In this document: piece by piece, positions 44,568 to 54,274 of the stretch
How positions within the stretch are numbered: the stretch's first letter is position 1
Layout: every line of letters starts with the position of its first letter
From: Pandoraea terrigena
Lineage (GTDB): Bacteria > Pseudomonadota > Gammaproteobacteria > Burkholderiales > Burkholderiaceae
Direction of reading: 5' to 3'
NCBI RefSeq assembly: GCF_902459705.1
Contig: NZ_CABPRU010000004.1
Span: 248,001-312,000, forward strand
Length of the DNA: 64,000 nt
Position numbers and translations under genes: made by a program
The notes under the pieces: model-generated
The model's database searches: none
Seen by the model: only the letters and a program-made list of their open reading frames with translations
Told to the model about the DNA's origin: nothing

Positions 44568-45758
44568 TCAGAACGCGTCGCCGGGAATGCGCACCCATCC
44601 CTCCATCAACACCCGGGCGCTGCGGCTCATGATGGCCTTGGTGACCGTCCACTCGCCGCCATCCTGTTTCGCCTCCGCTCCCACGCGCAAAGTACCCGAC
44701 GGATGCCCGAAGCGCACCGCGTTACGCGCGCCGCCGCCGGCGGCCAGATTGACCAGCGTGCCCGGAATCGACGCCGCAGCGCCAATGCAGACCGCCGCCG
44801 TGCCCATCATCGCGTGATGCAGCTTGCCCATCGACAGGGCACGTACCAGCAGATCGATGTCGCCCGGATTCACGGCCTTGCCGCTCGACGCCGTGTAACC
44901 GGCCGGCTTCGCCACGAACGCCACCTTCGGCGTGTGCTGACGCGTCGCAGCTTCCGACACGTCCTTGATCAACCCCATGCGGATCGCGCCGTGCGCGCGA
45001 ATCGTCTCGAACATGGCGAGCGCCTTCGGGTCGCTGTTGATCGCGTCCTGCAACTCCGTGCCCCGATACCCGACGTCTTCGGCATTGAGGAAGATGGTGG
45101 GAATGCCGGCGTTGATCATCGTCGCCTTGAAGGTGCCCACGCCGGGCACTTCCAGATCGTCGACGAGATTGCCGGTCGGGAACATGGCCCCGCCCTCACC
45201 GTCTTCCTCGGCGGCCGGATCGAGGAATTCGAGCTGGACCTCGGCGGCCGGGAACGTCACGCCATCGAGTTCGAAATCCCCCGTCTCCTGTACAGCACCG
45301 TCGGTCATCGGCACGTGCGCGATGATCGTCTTGCCGATATTGGCCTGCCAGATACGCACGACGGCCACGCCATCGCGCGGCACCCGCGCCGGGTCCACCA
45401 ACCCGGCGCTGATCGCGAACGGGCCGACGGCCGCCGACAGATTGCCGCAGTTGCCGCTCCAGTCGACGAACGGCTGGTCGATCGACACCTGTCCGAACAG
45501 GTAGTCCACATCGTGCCCCGGCCGCTGGCTCCTGGCGAGGATGACCGTCTTGCTGGTGCTCGACGTGGCCCCGCCCATGCCATCGATCTGCTTGCCGTAC
45601 GGGTCGGGGCTGCCGATTACGCGCATGAGCAGCGCGTCGCGCGCCGTGCCCGGCACCTGCGCCGCGGCGGGCAGGTCCTGCAGGCAAAAGAACACGCCCT
45701 TGCTGGTGCCGCCACGCATATACGTGGCGGGAATACGGATTTGTGGCTGATGCGCCAT
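44568..45758 (-). CDS. prpF: AcnD-accessory protein PrpF (aconitate isomerase-like)
   Basis: The 396-aa product has the PrpF start YMRGGTSKGVFF and the segment DWSGNCGNLSAAVGPFAI with its conserved cysteine. PrpF converts the trans/other isomer of 2-methylaconitate made by AcnD to the cis form. The ATG at 45758 lies behind GGAGAG. It is 20 bases downstream of acnD. Confidence 0.95.
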   Translation of the reverse strand: MAHQPQIRIPATYMRGGTSKGVFFCLQDLPAAAQVPGTARDALLMRVIGSPDPYGKQIDGMGGATSSTSKTVILARSQRPGHDVDYLFGQVSIDQPFVDWSGNCGNLSAAVGPFAISAGLVDPARVPRDGVAVVRIWQANIGKTIIAHVPMTDGAVQETGDFELDGVTFPAAEVQLEFLDPAAEEDGEGGAMFPTGNLVDDLEVPGVGTFKATMINAGIPTIFLNAEDVGYRGTELQDAINSDPKALAMFETIRAHGAIRMGLIKDVSEAATRQHTPKVAFVAKPAGYTASSGKAVNPGDIDLLVRALSMGKLHHAMMGTAAVCIGAAASIPGTLVNLAAGGGARNAVRFGHPSGTLRVGAEAKQDGGEWTVTKAIMSRSARVLMEGWVRIPGDAF

Positions 45759-45778
45759 CACGTCTCTCCTCAGGCAGG

Positions 45779-48379
45779 TCAGGCTGCCGCCTGCGACGAT
45801 TCCAGAAAGTCCTGCGCGAAGCGCTGCAGCACCCCGCCCGCCTCATAGATCGACACTTCTTCGGCCGTGTCGAGACGGCAGGTCACCGGCACTTCCACGC
45901 GCTCGCCATGGCGACGATGGATGACCAGCGTGAGATCGGCGCGCGGCGTGCGCTCCCCGATCACGTCGAAGGTCTCGCTGCCGTCGATGCCGAGCGTCTT
46001 GCGGTTCGTGCCTGGCTTGAATTCGAGCGGCAGCACGCCCATGCCGACCAGGTTGGTGCGGTGAATGCGCTCGAAACCTTCGGCGACGATCGCCTCGGTG
46101 CCCGCCAGTCGCACGCCCTTGGCCGCCCAGTCGCGCGACGAGCCCTGGCCGTAATCGGCCCCGGCGATGACGATGAGCGGTTGCTTGCGCGCCATGTAGG
46201 TCTCGATCGCTTCCCACATGCGGGTGATCTTGCCTTCCGGCTCGATCCGCGCGAGCGAGCCGGCCTTGACCTGCCCGTCGACCACGACCATCTCGTTCTT
46301 GAGCGTCGGGTTGGCGAACGTGGCGCGCTGCGCCGTCAGGTGATCGCCGCGGTGCGTGGCGTACGAATTGAAGTCCTCTTCCGGCAGCCCCATTTTCGCG
46401 AGGTACTCACCTGCCGCGCTGTCAGCCATGATTGCATTCGACGGCGAGAGGTGATCGGTCGTGATGTTGTCGCCCAGCACCGCCAGCGCGCGCATGCCGC
46501 GCAACGCGCGCGCCCCCGCGAGCGCCCCTTCCCAATACGGCGGACGACGGATGTACGTGCTCATCTCGCGCCAGTCGTACAGCGGATCGGCATGCTCACC
46601 CGCGTCGACCGAGGCGGCAAACATCGGCTCGTACACGCGACGGAATTGCTCCGGCTTGACGCTGCGCTCGATGATCGCGTCGATCTCCTCGTCGTTCGGC
46701 CACAAGTCGGCCAACCTCACCGGCTGGCCATTGGCATCGCGCCCCAGCACATCCTTCTCGATGTCGAAACGAATCGTCCCGGCGATGGCGTAGGCCACCA
46801 CCAGCGGCGGCGAGGCGAGAAACGCCTGCTTCGCATACGGGTGGATCCGTCCGTCGAAGTTTCGGTTGCCCGAAAGCACAGCCGTGGCATAGAGGTCACG
46901 GTCGATGATTTCCTGCTGGATCACCGGGTCGAGCGCGCCCGACATGCCGTTGCACGACGTGCACGCGTAAGCCACCACGCCGAAGCCGAGTGCCTCCAGG
47001 TCCGGCAGCAACCCGGCGGCTTCGAGGTACAGCGTGACCGCCTTCGACCCCGGTGCGAGCGAACTCTTCACCCACGGCTTGCGTGTGAGGCCCGCGCGAT
47101 TGGCGTTGCGCGCAAACAGACCCGCCGCAATCATGTTGCGCGGATTGTTGGTATTCGTGCAGCTCGTGATCGCCGCGATGATGACCGCGCCGTCGGGCAT
47201 GCGGCCCGGTTCGTTCTCAACCTTGCCACTGATGCCACGCGCGGCCAGCTCGCTCGTCGGCACACGCTTGTGCGGATTCGAAGGGCCGGCAATGTTGCGC
47301 ACCACGCTTGACAGGTCGAACGTCAGCACACGTTCGTACTGCGCGTGCTCCAGCGTGTCGGCCCAGAGACCGGTCTGCTTCGCATAGGTCTCGACCAGCG
47401 CGACCTGTGCATCCTCGCGACCAGTGAGCTTCAGATACTTGATCGTTTGGGCGTCGATGTAGAACATCGCCGCCGTGGCGCCGAACTCGGGCGCCATGTT
47501 CGAGATCGTGGCGCGGTCGCCCAATGTGAGGTTCGCGGCCCCGTCGCCATAAAACTCGAGATAGGCGGAGACGACCTTCTCCTTGCGCAGGAATTCGGTC
47601 AGCGCCAGCACGATATCGGTCGCCGTGATGCCCGCCTGCGGCTTGCCCGTCAGTGCCACGCCGACGATATCCGGCAGACGCATCCACGACGCGCGCCCGA
47701 GCATCACGCTCTCGGCTTCCAGACCGCCCACACCGACCGCGATCACGCCCAGCGCATCGACCATCGGCGTATGCGAGTCGGTGCCTACGAGCGTATCCGG
47801 GTAGGCTACCCCGTCCGAGACCTGGATCACCGGACTCATGCGCTCCAGATTGATCTGGTGCAGGATGCCGTTGCCCGGCGGAATCACGTCGACGTTGCGG
47901 AACGCTTTCTTCGTCCAATTGATGAAGTCGAAGCGGTCTTCATTGCGGCGGTCCTCGATGGCGCGGTTCTTGGCAAACGCGTCGGGATCGAAGCCGCCGC
48001 ACTCGACGGCGAGCGAGTGATCGACGACGAGTTGCGTCGGCACGACCGGATTGACGAGCGCGGGGTCGCCGCCTTGCGCCGCGATGGCGTCGCGCAGACC
48101 GGCGAGGTCGACAAGCGCGGTCTGGCCCAGAATGTCATGGCACACCACGCGGGCAGGAAACCAGGGGAAATCGAGATCGCGGCGTCGCTCGATCAGTTGC
48201 TTGAGGGAATCGGTCAGCGCCGCCGGATCGCAGCGGCGCACGAGGTTCTCGGCCAGCACGCGCGACGTATAGGGCAGCGCGTCGTAGGCGCCCGGCGCAA
48301 TCGCCTCGACAGCGGCGCGCGCGTCGAAGTAATCGAGCGATGTCCCGGGCAGGGATTTGCGGTATTCGGTATTCATCAT
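45779..48379 (-). CDS. acnD: Fe/S-dependent 2-methylcitrate dehydratase AcnD
   Basis: The 866-aa aconitase-family enzyme dehydrates 2-methylcitrate. The 4Fe-4S cysteines are in TSCTN and ACTSCNG, and substrate-binding GTDSHTP and GSSRDWAAKG segments are present. Together with PrpF it does the work of PrpD, also encoded here. The start is one of two adjacent ATGs with no clear ribosome-binding site. Confidence 0.95.
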   Translation of the reverse strand: MMNTEYRKSLPGTSLDYFDARAAVEAIAPGAYDALPYTSRVLAENLVRRCDPAALTDSLKQLIERRRDLDFPWFPARVVCHDILGQTALVDLAGLRDAIAAQGGDPALVNPVVPTQLVVDHSLAVECGGFDPDAFAKNRAIEDRRNEDRFDFINWTKKAFRNVDVIPPGNGILHQINLERMSPVIQVSDGVAYPDTLVGTDSHTPMVDALGVIAVGVGGLEAESVMLGRASWMRLPDIVGVALTGKPQAGITATDIVLALTEFLRKEKVVSAYLEFYGDGAANLTLGDRATISNMAPEFGATAAMFYIDAQTIKYLKLTGREDAQVALVETYAKQTGLWADTLEHAQYERVLTFDLSSVVRNIAGPSNPHKRVPTSELAARGISGKVENEPGRMPDGAVIIAAITSCTNTNNPRNMIAAGLFARNANRAGLTRKPWVKSSLAPGSKAVTLYLEAAGLLPDLEALGFGVVAYACTSCNGMSGALDPVIQQEIIDRDLYATAVLSGNRNFDGRIHPYAKQAFLASPPLVVAYAIAGTIRFDIEKDVLGRDANGQPVRLADLWPNDEEIDAIIERSVKPEQFRRVYEPMFAASVDAGEHADPLYDWREMSTYIRRPPYWEGALAGARALRGMRALAVLGDNITTDHLSPSNAIMADSAAGEYLAKMGLPEEDFNSYATHRGDHLTAQRATFANPTLKNEMVVVDGQVKAGSLARIEPEGKITRMWEAIETYMARKQPLIVIAGADYGQGSSRDWAAKGVRLAGTEAIVAEGFERIHRTNLVGMGVLPLEFKPGTNRKTLGIDGSETFDVIGERTPRADLTLVIHRRHGERVEVPVTCRLDTAEEVSIYEAGGVLQRFAQDFLESSQAAA

Positions 48380-48527
48380 GTGAGGACGGTATCAGCCCGG
48401 TGGATGGCAGCGTGAAGCCTGTGCAGACGATGTGCCTGCGTGCCGGACGCCTGCGCGGGGCAGCGGCGACGATGCCGCCGACGCCGCCCCGGGCCTTCCG
48501 GGCGAGGAATGCCTGACGCAGGCAGGC

Positions 48528-49679
48528 TCAACGCTTGTCGATCGGCACGAACTGCTGATCTTCCGGACCGGTGTAATTGGCGCTCGGACGAATGATCTTG
48601 TTGTCGATGCGTTGCTCGATGACGTGGGCGCTCCACCCCGACGTGCGCGCGATCACGAACAGCGGCGTGAACATCGCGGTCGGAACGCCCATCATGTGGT
48701 AGCTCACGGCGCTGAACCAGTCCAGGTTCGGGAACATCTTCTTGACGTCCCACATCACCGATTCCAGTCGCTCGGCGATGTCGTACATCTTCGTGTTCTG
48801 CTGGTCCTTCGACAATTCGTGCGCAACTTCCTTGATGACCTTGTTGCGCGGATCGCTCACGGTATAGACCGGGTGACCGAAGCCGATGATCACTTCCTTG
48901 TTCTCGACACGGCGGCGAATATCGGCCTCGGCATCGTCGGGCGAGTCGTAGCGCTTCTGGATCTCGAACGCCACTTCGTTCGCGCCGCCGTGCTTCGGAC
49001 CACGCAGGGCGCCGATGGCGCCGGTGATGGCCGAGTGCATGTCCGAGCCCGTGCCCGCGATCACGCGCGCCGTAAACGTGGATGCGTTGAATTCATGTTC
49101 CGCGTACAGGATCAGCGAGGTGTGCATGGCGCGCACCCACAAGTCCGACGGTTTTTCGCCGTGCAGCAGGTGCAGGAAGTGGCCGCCGATGCTGTCGTCG
49201 TCCGTCTCCACATCGATGCGCACGCCGTTGTGGCTGAAGTGGTACCAGTACAGCAGCATCGAGCCGAAGCTGGCCATCAGGCGGTCGGCGATGTCGCGCG
49301 CACCCGGCAGGTTATGGTCGTCCTTCTCCGGCAACACGGTACCGAGCACCGAGGCGCCCGTGCGCATCACGTCCATCGGATGCGCGGCGGCAGGCACGGT
49401 CTCAAGCGCGTCCTTGAGCGCGGCCGGCAAGCCGCGCAATGCCTTGAGCTTGGCCTTGTAGCCGCGCAACTCGGCCACGCTCGGCAGCTTGCCGTAGACG
49501 AGCAGGTAAGCGATTTCCTCGAACTCCGAGGTCTGGGCCAGATCCAGAATGTCGTAGCCGCGATAGTGCAGGTCGTTGCCCGAACGGCCCACCGTACACA
49601 ACGCGGTATTGCCGGCGGTCACCCCCGACAGGGCGACGGATTTCTTCGGCTTGAAGCCGGTGGCAGTCGTCTCGCTCAT
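48528..49679 (-). CDS. prpC: 2-methylcitrate synthase
   Basis: The 383-aa citrate-synthase family enzyme joins propionyl-CoA and oxaloacetate. GPKHGGANE and [13 protein letters not shown] carry catalytic histidines; an early [17 protein letters not shown] is typical of PrpC. GGAGG lies seven bases before the ATG at 49679, which is why this start was preferred to the ATG two codons earlier. Confidence 0.96.
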   Translation of the reverse strand: MSETTATGFKPKKSVALSGVTAGNTALCTVGRSGNDLHYRGYDILDLAQTSEFEEIAYLLVYGKLPSVAELRGYKAKLKALRGLPAALKDALETVPAAAHPMDVMRTGASVLGTVLPEKDDHNLPGARDIADRLMASFGSMLLYWYHFSHNGVRIDVETDDDSIGGHFLHLLHGEKPSDLWVRAMHTSLILYAEHEFNASTFTARVIAGTGSDMHSAITGAIGALRGPKHGGANEVAFEIQKRYDSPDDAEADIRRRVENKEVIIGFGHPVYTVSDPRNKVIKEVAHELSKDQQNTKMYDIAERLESVMWDVKKMFPNLDWFSAVSYHMMGVPTAMFTPLFVIARTSGWSAHVIEQRIDNKIIRPSANYTGPEDQQFVPIDKR

Positions 49680-49707
49680 GCTCATTCCTCCAGGATCAGG
49701 GATTCGG

Positions 49708-50598
49708 TTATTTCTGTTGGACGAACAGCGCGTCGAGCTTCTGTTCGTAAGCGTGGTAGCCGATGCTCTCATAGAGTTCGGCGCGGGTTTGCATCGTGTC
49801 GAGCACGGCCTTTTGCGTGCCGTCGCGGCGAATCGTCTGGTAGACGTTCTGCGCCGCCTTGTTCATCGCGCGGAAGGCCGAGAGCGGGTACAGCACGAGC
49901 CCGACCTGCGCGCTCTTGAGTTCTTCCACCGTGAACAGCGGCGTCGCGCCGAACTCGGTGATGTTCGCGAGCACCGGCACTTTCACGGCGTCGGAGAACT
50001 GGCGGTACATCGGCAACTCGGTCATCGCCTCGGGGAAGACCATGTCAGCGCCCGCTTCGACACAGGCGCAAGCGCGGTCGATGGCGGCCTGCAGCCCTTC
50101 CACGGCCAATGCATCGGTGCGCGCCATGATCACGAAGTTCTCATCGGTGCGGGCGTCGACCGCCGCCTTGATGCGATCGACCATCTCCTGCTGGCTCACG
50201 ATCGCCTTGCCCGGACGATGGCCGCAACGCTTCGCGCCGACCTGGTCCTCGATATGCATGGCACCCGCGCCAAATTTGATGAGCGACTGCACCGTCCGCG
50301 CGATGTTGAACGCCGACGGCCCAAAGCCGGTATCAACGTCGACGAGCAACGGCAGGTCGCATACGTCAGTGATGCGACGCACGTCGGTGAGCACGTCGTC
50401 GAGTGTGGAAATGCCCAGATCGGGCAAGCCGAGCGACCCCGCCGCAACACCGCCGCCGGACAGATAGATCGCCTTGAAACCGGCCGCCTTGGCCAACAAG
50501 GCGTGGTTCGCGTTGATGGCGCCGACAACCTGCAACGGTTGCTCGGTCTTGACGGCCTCGCGAAAAGCGGCGCCGGCCGAACGAAGGGTTTGCGTCAC
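49708..50598 (-). CDS. prpB: 2-methylisocitrate lyase
   Basis: The 296-aa enzyme splits 2-methylisocitrate into pyruvate and succinate. The catalytic GAKRCGH motif and the metal-binding VDVDTGFG segment are visible. The GTG at 50598 was chosen because GAGG lies seven bases upstream and the length is standard. It is the first gene after the sigma-54 promoter at 50681-50696. Confidence 0.95.
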   Translation of the reverse strand: MTQTLRSAGAAFREAVKTEQPLQVVGAINANHALLAKAAGFKAIYLSGGGVAAGSLGLPDLGISTLDDVLTDVRRITDVCDLPLLVDVDTGFGPSAFNIARTVQSLIKFGAGAMHIEDQVGAKRCGHRPGKAIVSQQEMVDRIKAAVDARTDENFVIMARTDALAVEGLQAAIDRACACVEAGADMVFPEAMTELPMYRQFSDAVKVPVLANITEFGATPLFTVEELKSAQVGLVLYPLSAFRAMNKAAQNVYQTIRRDGTQKAVLDTMQTRAELYESIGYHAYEQKLDALFVQQK

Positions 50599-50680
50599 GT
50601 GAGTGCCTCGGTCGTGTCGTGCGCGACCGGCAGTGGAACGCCGCCAGATCGCACGTGGGTTGAGTGATGGCAAGGTCATT

Positions 50681-50696
50681 AGCAATTGACGTGCCA
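50681..50696 (-). promoter_or_regulatory. Sigma-54 promoter of the prp operon
   Basis: TGGCACGTCAATTGCT on the minus strand matches the -24/-12 consensus at every defined base. The start site would be near 50670, 72 bases before prpB. The activator is most likely PrpR, encoded divergently. Confidence 0.82.
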
Positions 50697-50829
50697 GCCC
50701 GCTATCCCGGCGCGTGCCAATCGTGGCGCCGCGTCGCTAAGACGTTCATTTCGCAGCGGAAATTCTTCTCGGATGTGACGCGCACGTCAAGTCGATTCAC
50801 TCGCCTCGGGACGTCAATTCGTCTCATTA

Positions 50830-50846
50830 CGTTTCACTATGAAACG
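50830..50846. promoter_or_regulatory. Palindrome, candidate PrpR enhancer site
   Basis: CGTTTCA-CTA-TGAAACG is a perfect 7-bp inverted repeat, followed by another TGAAAC half-site at 50852-50857. It lies about 170 bases upstream of the predicted prpB transcription start. PrpR binding is inferred. Confidence 0.5.
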
Positions 50847-50955
50847 CATTATGAAACATCGCATTGCATTGTGCTACGATTCGAGTCAGTTTCCCGTGGT
50901 GACGCCCGTCCGAGCGCCGCGCCCTTACCCGCCTCGCGCCACCCCGCACTTACCG

Positions 50956-53097
50956 ATGAGTCAGGTCATGCCCACTCCCGCCGCCGAATTGCCTCCCCGC
51001 TTGCCCACCGGGGCCGCGAGCCCCCTCCGCACAGGGCTTTCGCAACCGGTCACGGCCGTTCGAAAGCCCGTGATCTGGGCCGTGGGCATCAGCAAGCTAG
51101 GCGAGCTGTATCGCGACATCGTGCCGGACTACGCCGCACAAGCCGAGGTGCAGATCATCGACAAGGGCTATGAAACCGTCATTGACGCATTGGAGCGCCT
51201 GCCCGCCGGCAGCGTCGACGGCATCGTGGCGGCCGGCTCGAACGGCGCCTTCCTGCGCGAGCGCCTCGCCCTGCCCGTCGTGCTCGTGAAGGTGACGGGC
51301 TTTGACGTGATGCATGCGCTGGCGCGGGCACGCCGCGCCCTGCCGCCACCCTCGCCCGCGTCGCGTATTGCACTGGTGTCCTATGCCCGCCCCGCGCCCG
51401 AATTCGAGCGCTTCAAAAGCGCCTTCCACCTCGATGTCGCACAGCACGCCTATTTCGACCGCCACGATGCCGAAGACCTTGTGCACCGCTTGCGCGACGA
51501 AGGCACGGAGGTCATCGTCGGCCCCGGACTGGTGACCGAACTGGCCGAGCGAGCCGGACTCACAGGCGTTTTTCTCTATTCGCAGGATTCGGTGCGCGCC
51601 GCGTTCGACACGGCGCTCGAAGTCGCACGCTTTGGGCGCATCGAAGCGCAACGGCGCGAGCGGCTCGATACCGTGCTGCGGCATTTGCACGAAGGGGTTG
51701 CGGCCGTCGATCTGAACGGACGCATCGAAGCGATCAACGCGTCGATGGCGGGCATGCTCGGCGTGAGCGTCGCCGATGCGCTCGGCCGACCGCTCGATGC
51801 CATCGCCCCGGCGCTCGACATCTCACGCACGCTCGAGCGTGCGAGCGCCGAACTCGAGGCCATCGTCTCGATGGCTGGCAAGACGTGGGTCATCAACCGC
51901 ATTCCCTTGCTCGACCAGGGCACGCTCACGGGCGCGCTGCTGACCTGCCAGGATTCGCAGTCCTTCGCGCGCGTCGATCGCTCCCTGCGTTCGCGCCATC
52001 GCCCGCGCCATCTGGTGGCGCGCTACCGCCTCGACGATCTCATCGGCGATTCGGACGCGATGACGCAGGTGCGGGCATTGGCGCGCCGTTACGCGCGCAC
52101 CGACGCGACCGTGCTCGTCCACGGCGAGAGCGGCACCGGCAAGGAACTGCTGGCCCAAGGCATCCACAACGCCAGCCGACGGCGCGACTATCCGTTCGTC
52201 GCAATCAACTGTGCGGCGTTTCCGGAAACGCTGCTCGAGAGCGAACTGTTCGGCTATGAGGATGGTGCATTCTCGGGCGCGCGGCGCGGCGGCAAGGCAG
52301 GGCTGTTCGAGACGGCACACAACGGCACCATTTTCCTCGACGAAATCGGGGAGATGCCGATGCCGCTGCAAACGCGTCTGTTGCGGGTGCTGCAGGAGCG
52401 CGAGGTGCTGCGCCTCGGCGCGACCGAACCCGTGCCGTGCGACGTGCGCGTGATTGCCGCCACGCACCGCGATCTTCGGCAGCGCGTTGCCGCCGGGTGG
52501 TTCCGCGAAGACCTGTACTACCGGCTCAACATCCTGCGCATGGTGCTGCCGCCACTGCGCGAGCGCATGGACGACCTGCCGCGCCTCACACCACTCTTTC
52601 TCGAACGCGCGCTCGCCCGCGCGGGGGCGCGCATGAGCGTCGAGGCGTTACAGGCGTCGCTGCTGCCACTGCTCGCGATGTATCACTGGCCCGGGAATGT
52701 TCGTGAACTGGAGAACCTGCTGGAACGGATTGCCGTCGTTTGCGCGGATGTCGTCGACGCGCGCGAAATCAGTCGCGCCCGATTGGTCGAGATTGCCCCG
52801 GAGTTGGGGGCCATGACCGATCGAATGGACGGTCCCTTGCCTCCCGATGTTTCAAAAACGAACAACGGACGGGAAATGGATGCGCGCGCGCCCCGCACCG
52901 ACGGCGTCACCGGTCCGGGCATCGAAGCGACGTTGCCAGCCCCGCTGACAGGCCGTGCCCGTCGCGCAGCCGAGGAACTGGCGCGCATTCACGCCACCCT
53001 GGCGGCGTGCAACGGCGACCGCAGCGCCGCCTGCGAGGCACTTGGCATCAGTCGCTCGACGCTCTGGCGCAAACTCCGCGACACAGTCGGCGGCTGA
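50956..53097 (+). CDS. prpR: Sigma-54-dependent propionate catabolism activator PrpR
   Basis: The 713-aa product has an N-terminal PrpR sensor domain (from VIWAVGISKLGELYRDI), a PAS-like part, a sigma-54 AAA domain with Walker A GESGTGKE, the GAFSGA loop that touches sigma-54 and Walker B IFLDEIGEMP, and a C-terminal Fis-type helix-turn-helix. The signal in other species is 2-methylcitrate. The ATG at 50956 was chosen because frames starting at 50839 would begin inside the palindrome. A linker of about 80 residues before the HTH makes it longer than E. coli PrpR. Confidence 0.92.
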   Translation: MSQVMPTPAAELPPRLPTGAASPLRTGLSQPVTAVRKPVIWAVGISKLGELYRDIVPDYAAQAEVQIIDKGYETVIDALERLPAGSVDGIVAAGSNGAFLRERLALPVVLVKVTGFDVMHALARARRALPPPSPASRIALVSYARPAPEFERFKSAFHLDVAQHAYFDRHDAEDLVHRLRDEGTEVIVGPGLVTELAERAGLTGVFLYSQDSVRAAFDTALEVARFGRIEAQRRERLDTVLRHLHEGVAAVDLNGRIEAINASMAGMLGVSVADALGRPLDAIAPALDISRTLERASAELEAIVSMAGKTWVINRIPLLDQGTLTGALLTCQDSQSFARVDRSLRSRHRPRHLVARYRLDDLIGDSDAMTQVRALARRYARTDATVLVHGESGTGKELLAQGIHNASRRRDYPFVAINCAAFPETLLESELFGYEDGAFSGARRGGKAGLFETAHNGTIFLDEIGEMPMPLQTRLLRVLQEREVLRLGATEPVPCDVRVIAATHRDLRQRVAAGWFREDLYYRLNILRMVLPPLRERMDDLPRLTPLFLERALARAGARMSVEALQASLLPLLAMYHWPGNVRELENLLERIAVVCADVVDAREISRARLVEIAPELGAMTDRMDGPLPPDVSKTNNGREMDARAPRTDGVTGPGIEATLPAPLTGRARRAAEELARIHATLAACNGDRSAACEALGISRSTLWRKLRDTVGG

Positions 53098-53126
53098 CGC
53101 ATACCGGTCAGTCGCGGCCCACCCCG

Positions 53127-53288
53127 TCAGTGCTGGTGACGGATGCGGTCCCACATCTCGTGCCAATTCAGGCGCCGGTGCTCGGACGACTCGTCGTGAT
53201 GCGTCACCCAAAAATGATCGAAGAGCATGCCGATGGCGAAGCCCACAAGCAGCGCCACAAGCATCATCGAGACATTGAGCATGGACAT
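53127..53288 (-). CDS. Small single-helix membrane protein, 53 aa
   Basis: The reading frame encodes MSMLNVSMMLVALLVGFAIG, a short loop, and a charged, His- and Arg-rich tail ending RIRHQH. GGGAGG lies five bases before the ATG at 53288. One membrane helix (about residues 5-24) and a cytoplasmic tail with two tryptophans and several histidines are visible. No family recognised. It converges on prpR and lies 97 bases before the next terminator-bounded gene. Coding is inferred from the ribosome-binding site and the sharp hydrophobic/charged division. Confidence 0.65.
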   Translation of the reverse strand: MSMLNVSMMLVALLVGFAIGMLFDHFWVTHHDESSEHRRLNWHEMWDRIRHQH

Positions 53289-53384
53289 GGCAACCTCCCG
53301 TCGGTCCGGATCTCTTCTTTATTCTAGTCAAACGATGTCACGTTTGCGTTGCGATATGTCAGCCCATATCAGTCGTGACGACGT

Positions 53385-53410
53385 AAAAAAACCGGGGTCG
53401 AAACCCCGGT
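53385..53410 (-). terminator. Intrinsic terminator after metQ
   Basis: ACCGGGGT-CGAA-ACCCCGGT is an 8-bp stem with a tetraloop, followed on the minus strand by seven T residues. Confidence 0.9.
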
Positions 53411-53464
53411 CCGTCGCGTGCTGCGAACGACGCGCGCGGCGCGCATCGCGTACGTTGCCAGCCC

Positions 53465-54274
53465 TTACCACGTCGGAATCAGCGCGCCCTTGAACTGCGT
53501 CTCGATGAATTTCTTCACTTCGTCGGAGTGGTAGGCATCGACCAGCGACTTGACCCACGGCTTGTTCAGGTCTTGCGCGCGCACGGCGATCAGGTTGGCG
53601 TAGGGCCCCTTCAGGTCTTCAATGGCGATGGCGTCACGCTTGGGCACCAGGCCGGCTTGCGCGGCGAAGTTGGTGTTGATCGAGGCCGCGTCCAGATCCG
53701 GCAGCGCGCGCGGCAGTTGTGCGGCTTCCAGTTCCACGATCTTCAGCTTCTTCGGGTTCTCGGCGATGTCCAGCGGCGTCGCGTTCCTGCCGGCGACACC
53801 CGCACCGGCGCGCAACTTGATCAGGCCTTCCTTCTGCAGCAGAAGCAAGGCGCGGTTGCCGTTCGACGGGTCGTTCTGGATGCCCACCTTGGCGCCGTTC
53901 GGCAGGTCCTTCAGCGACTTGTATTTCTTCGAGTAGTAGCCCAGTGGCGAGACGTACGTCAGACCGGCACTCACGATCTTGTAACCGCGATCCTTGACCT
54001 GGCTGTCGAGGAATGGCTTGTGCTGGAACCCGTTGGCGTCCAGATCGCCGGCGTCGAGCGCCGCGTTCGGCTGTGCGTAGTCACTGAACTCGATGATCTT
54101 GATCTCCAGGCCGCGCTGATGGGCGACCTGCTTCACGACTTCGAAGATCTGCGCGTCCGAGCCGGCCATCGTGCCGACCTTCAGGGGCTTGGCGGCCGTC
54201 TGGGCCGTGGCGCCGAGAGAGGCCAGCGCGAGCGTGGCGCCGAGGAACGCGTGCACCAGTTGACGGGACAGCAT
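53465..54274 (-). CDS. metQ: MetQ/NlpA-family methionine-binding protein
   Basis: The 269-aa product belongs to the MetQ/NlpA family of methionine (or other amino acid) binding proteins; KVGTMAGSDAQIFE and the GYYSKKYKSLKDLPNGAKVGIQND region are typical. Its signal peptide ends ATAQT and lacks a lipobox cysteine, so the mature protein would be free in the periplasm rather than a lipoprotein. AGGAG lies upstream of the ATG at 54274. No metN or metI gene is next to it. Confidence 0.88.
   Translation of the reverse strand: MLSRQLVHAFLGATLALASLGATAQTAAKPLKVGTMAGSDAQIFEVVKQVAHQRGLEIKIIEFSDYAQPNAALDAGDLDANGFQHKPFLDSQVKDRGYKIVSAGLTYVSPLGYYSKKYKSLKDLPNGAKVGIQNDPSNGNRALLLLQKEGLIKLRAGAGVAGRNATPLDIAENPKKLKIVELEAAQLPRALPDLDAASINTNFAAQAGLVPKRDAIAIEDLKGPYANLIAVRAQDLNKPWVKSLVDAYHSDEVKKFIETQFKGALIPTW

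Noticed and set aside
50839-50955. A prpR start at 50839
   Set aside because: It would place the start codon within the candidate operator and add a 39-residue Pro/Arg-rich extension not seen in PrpR proteins.
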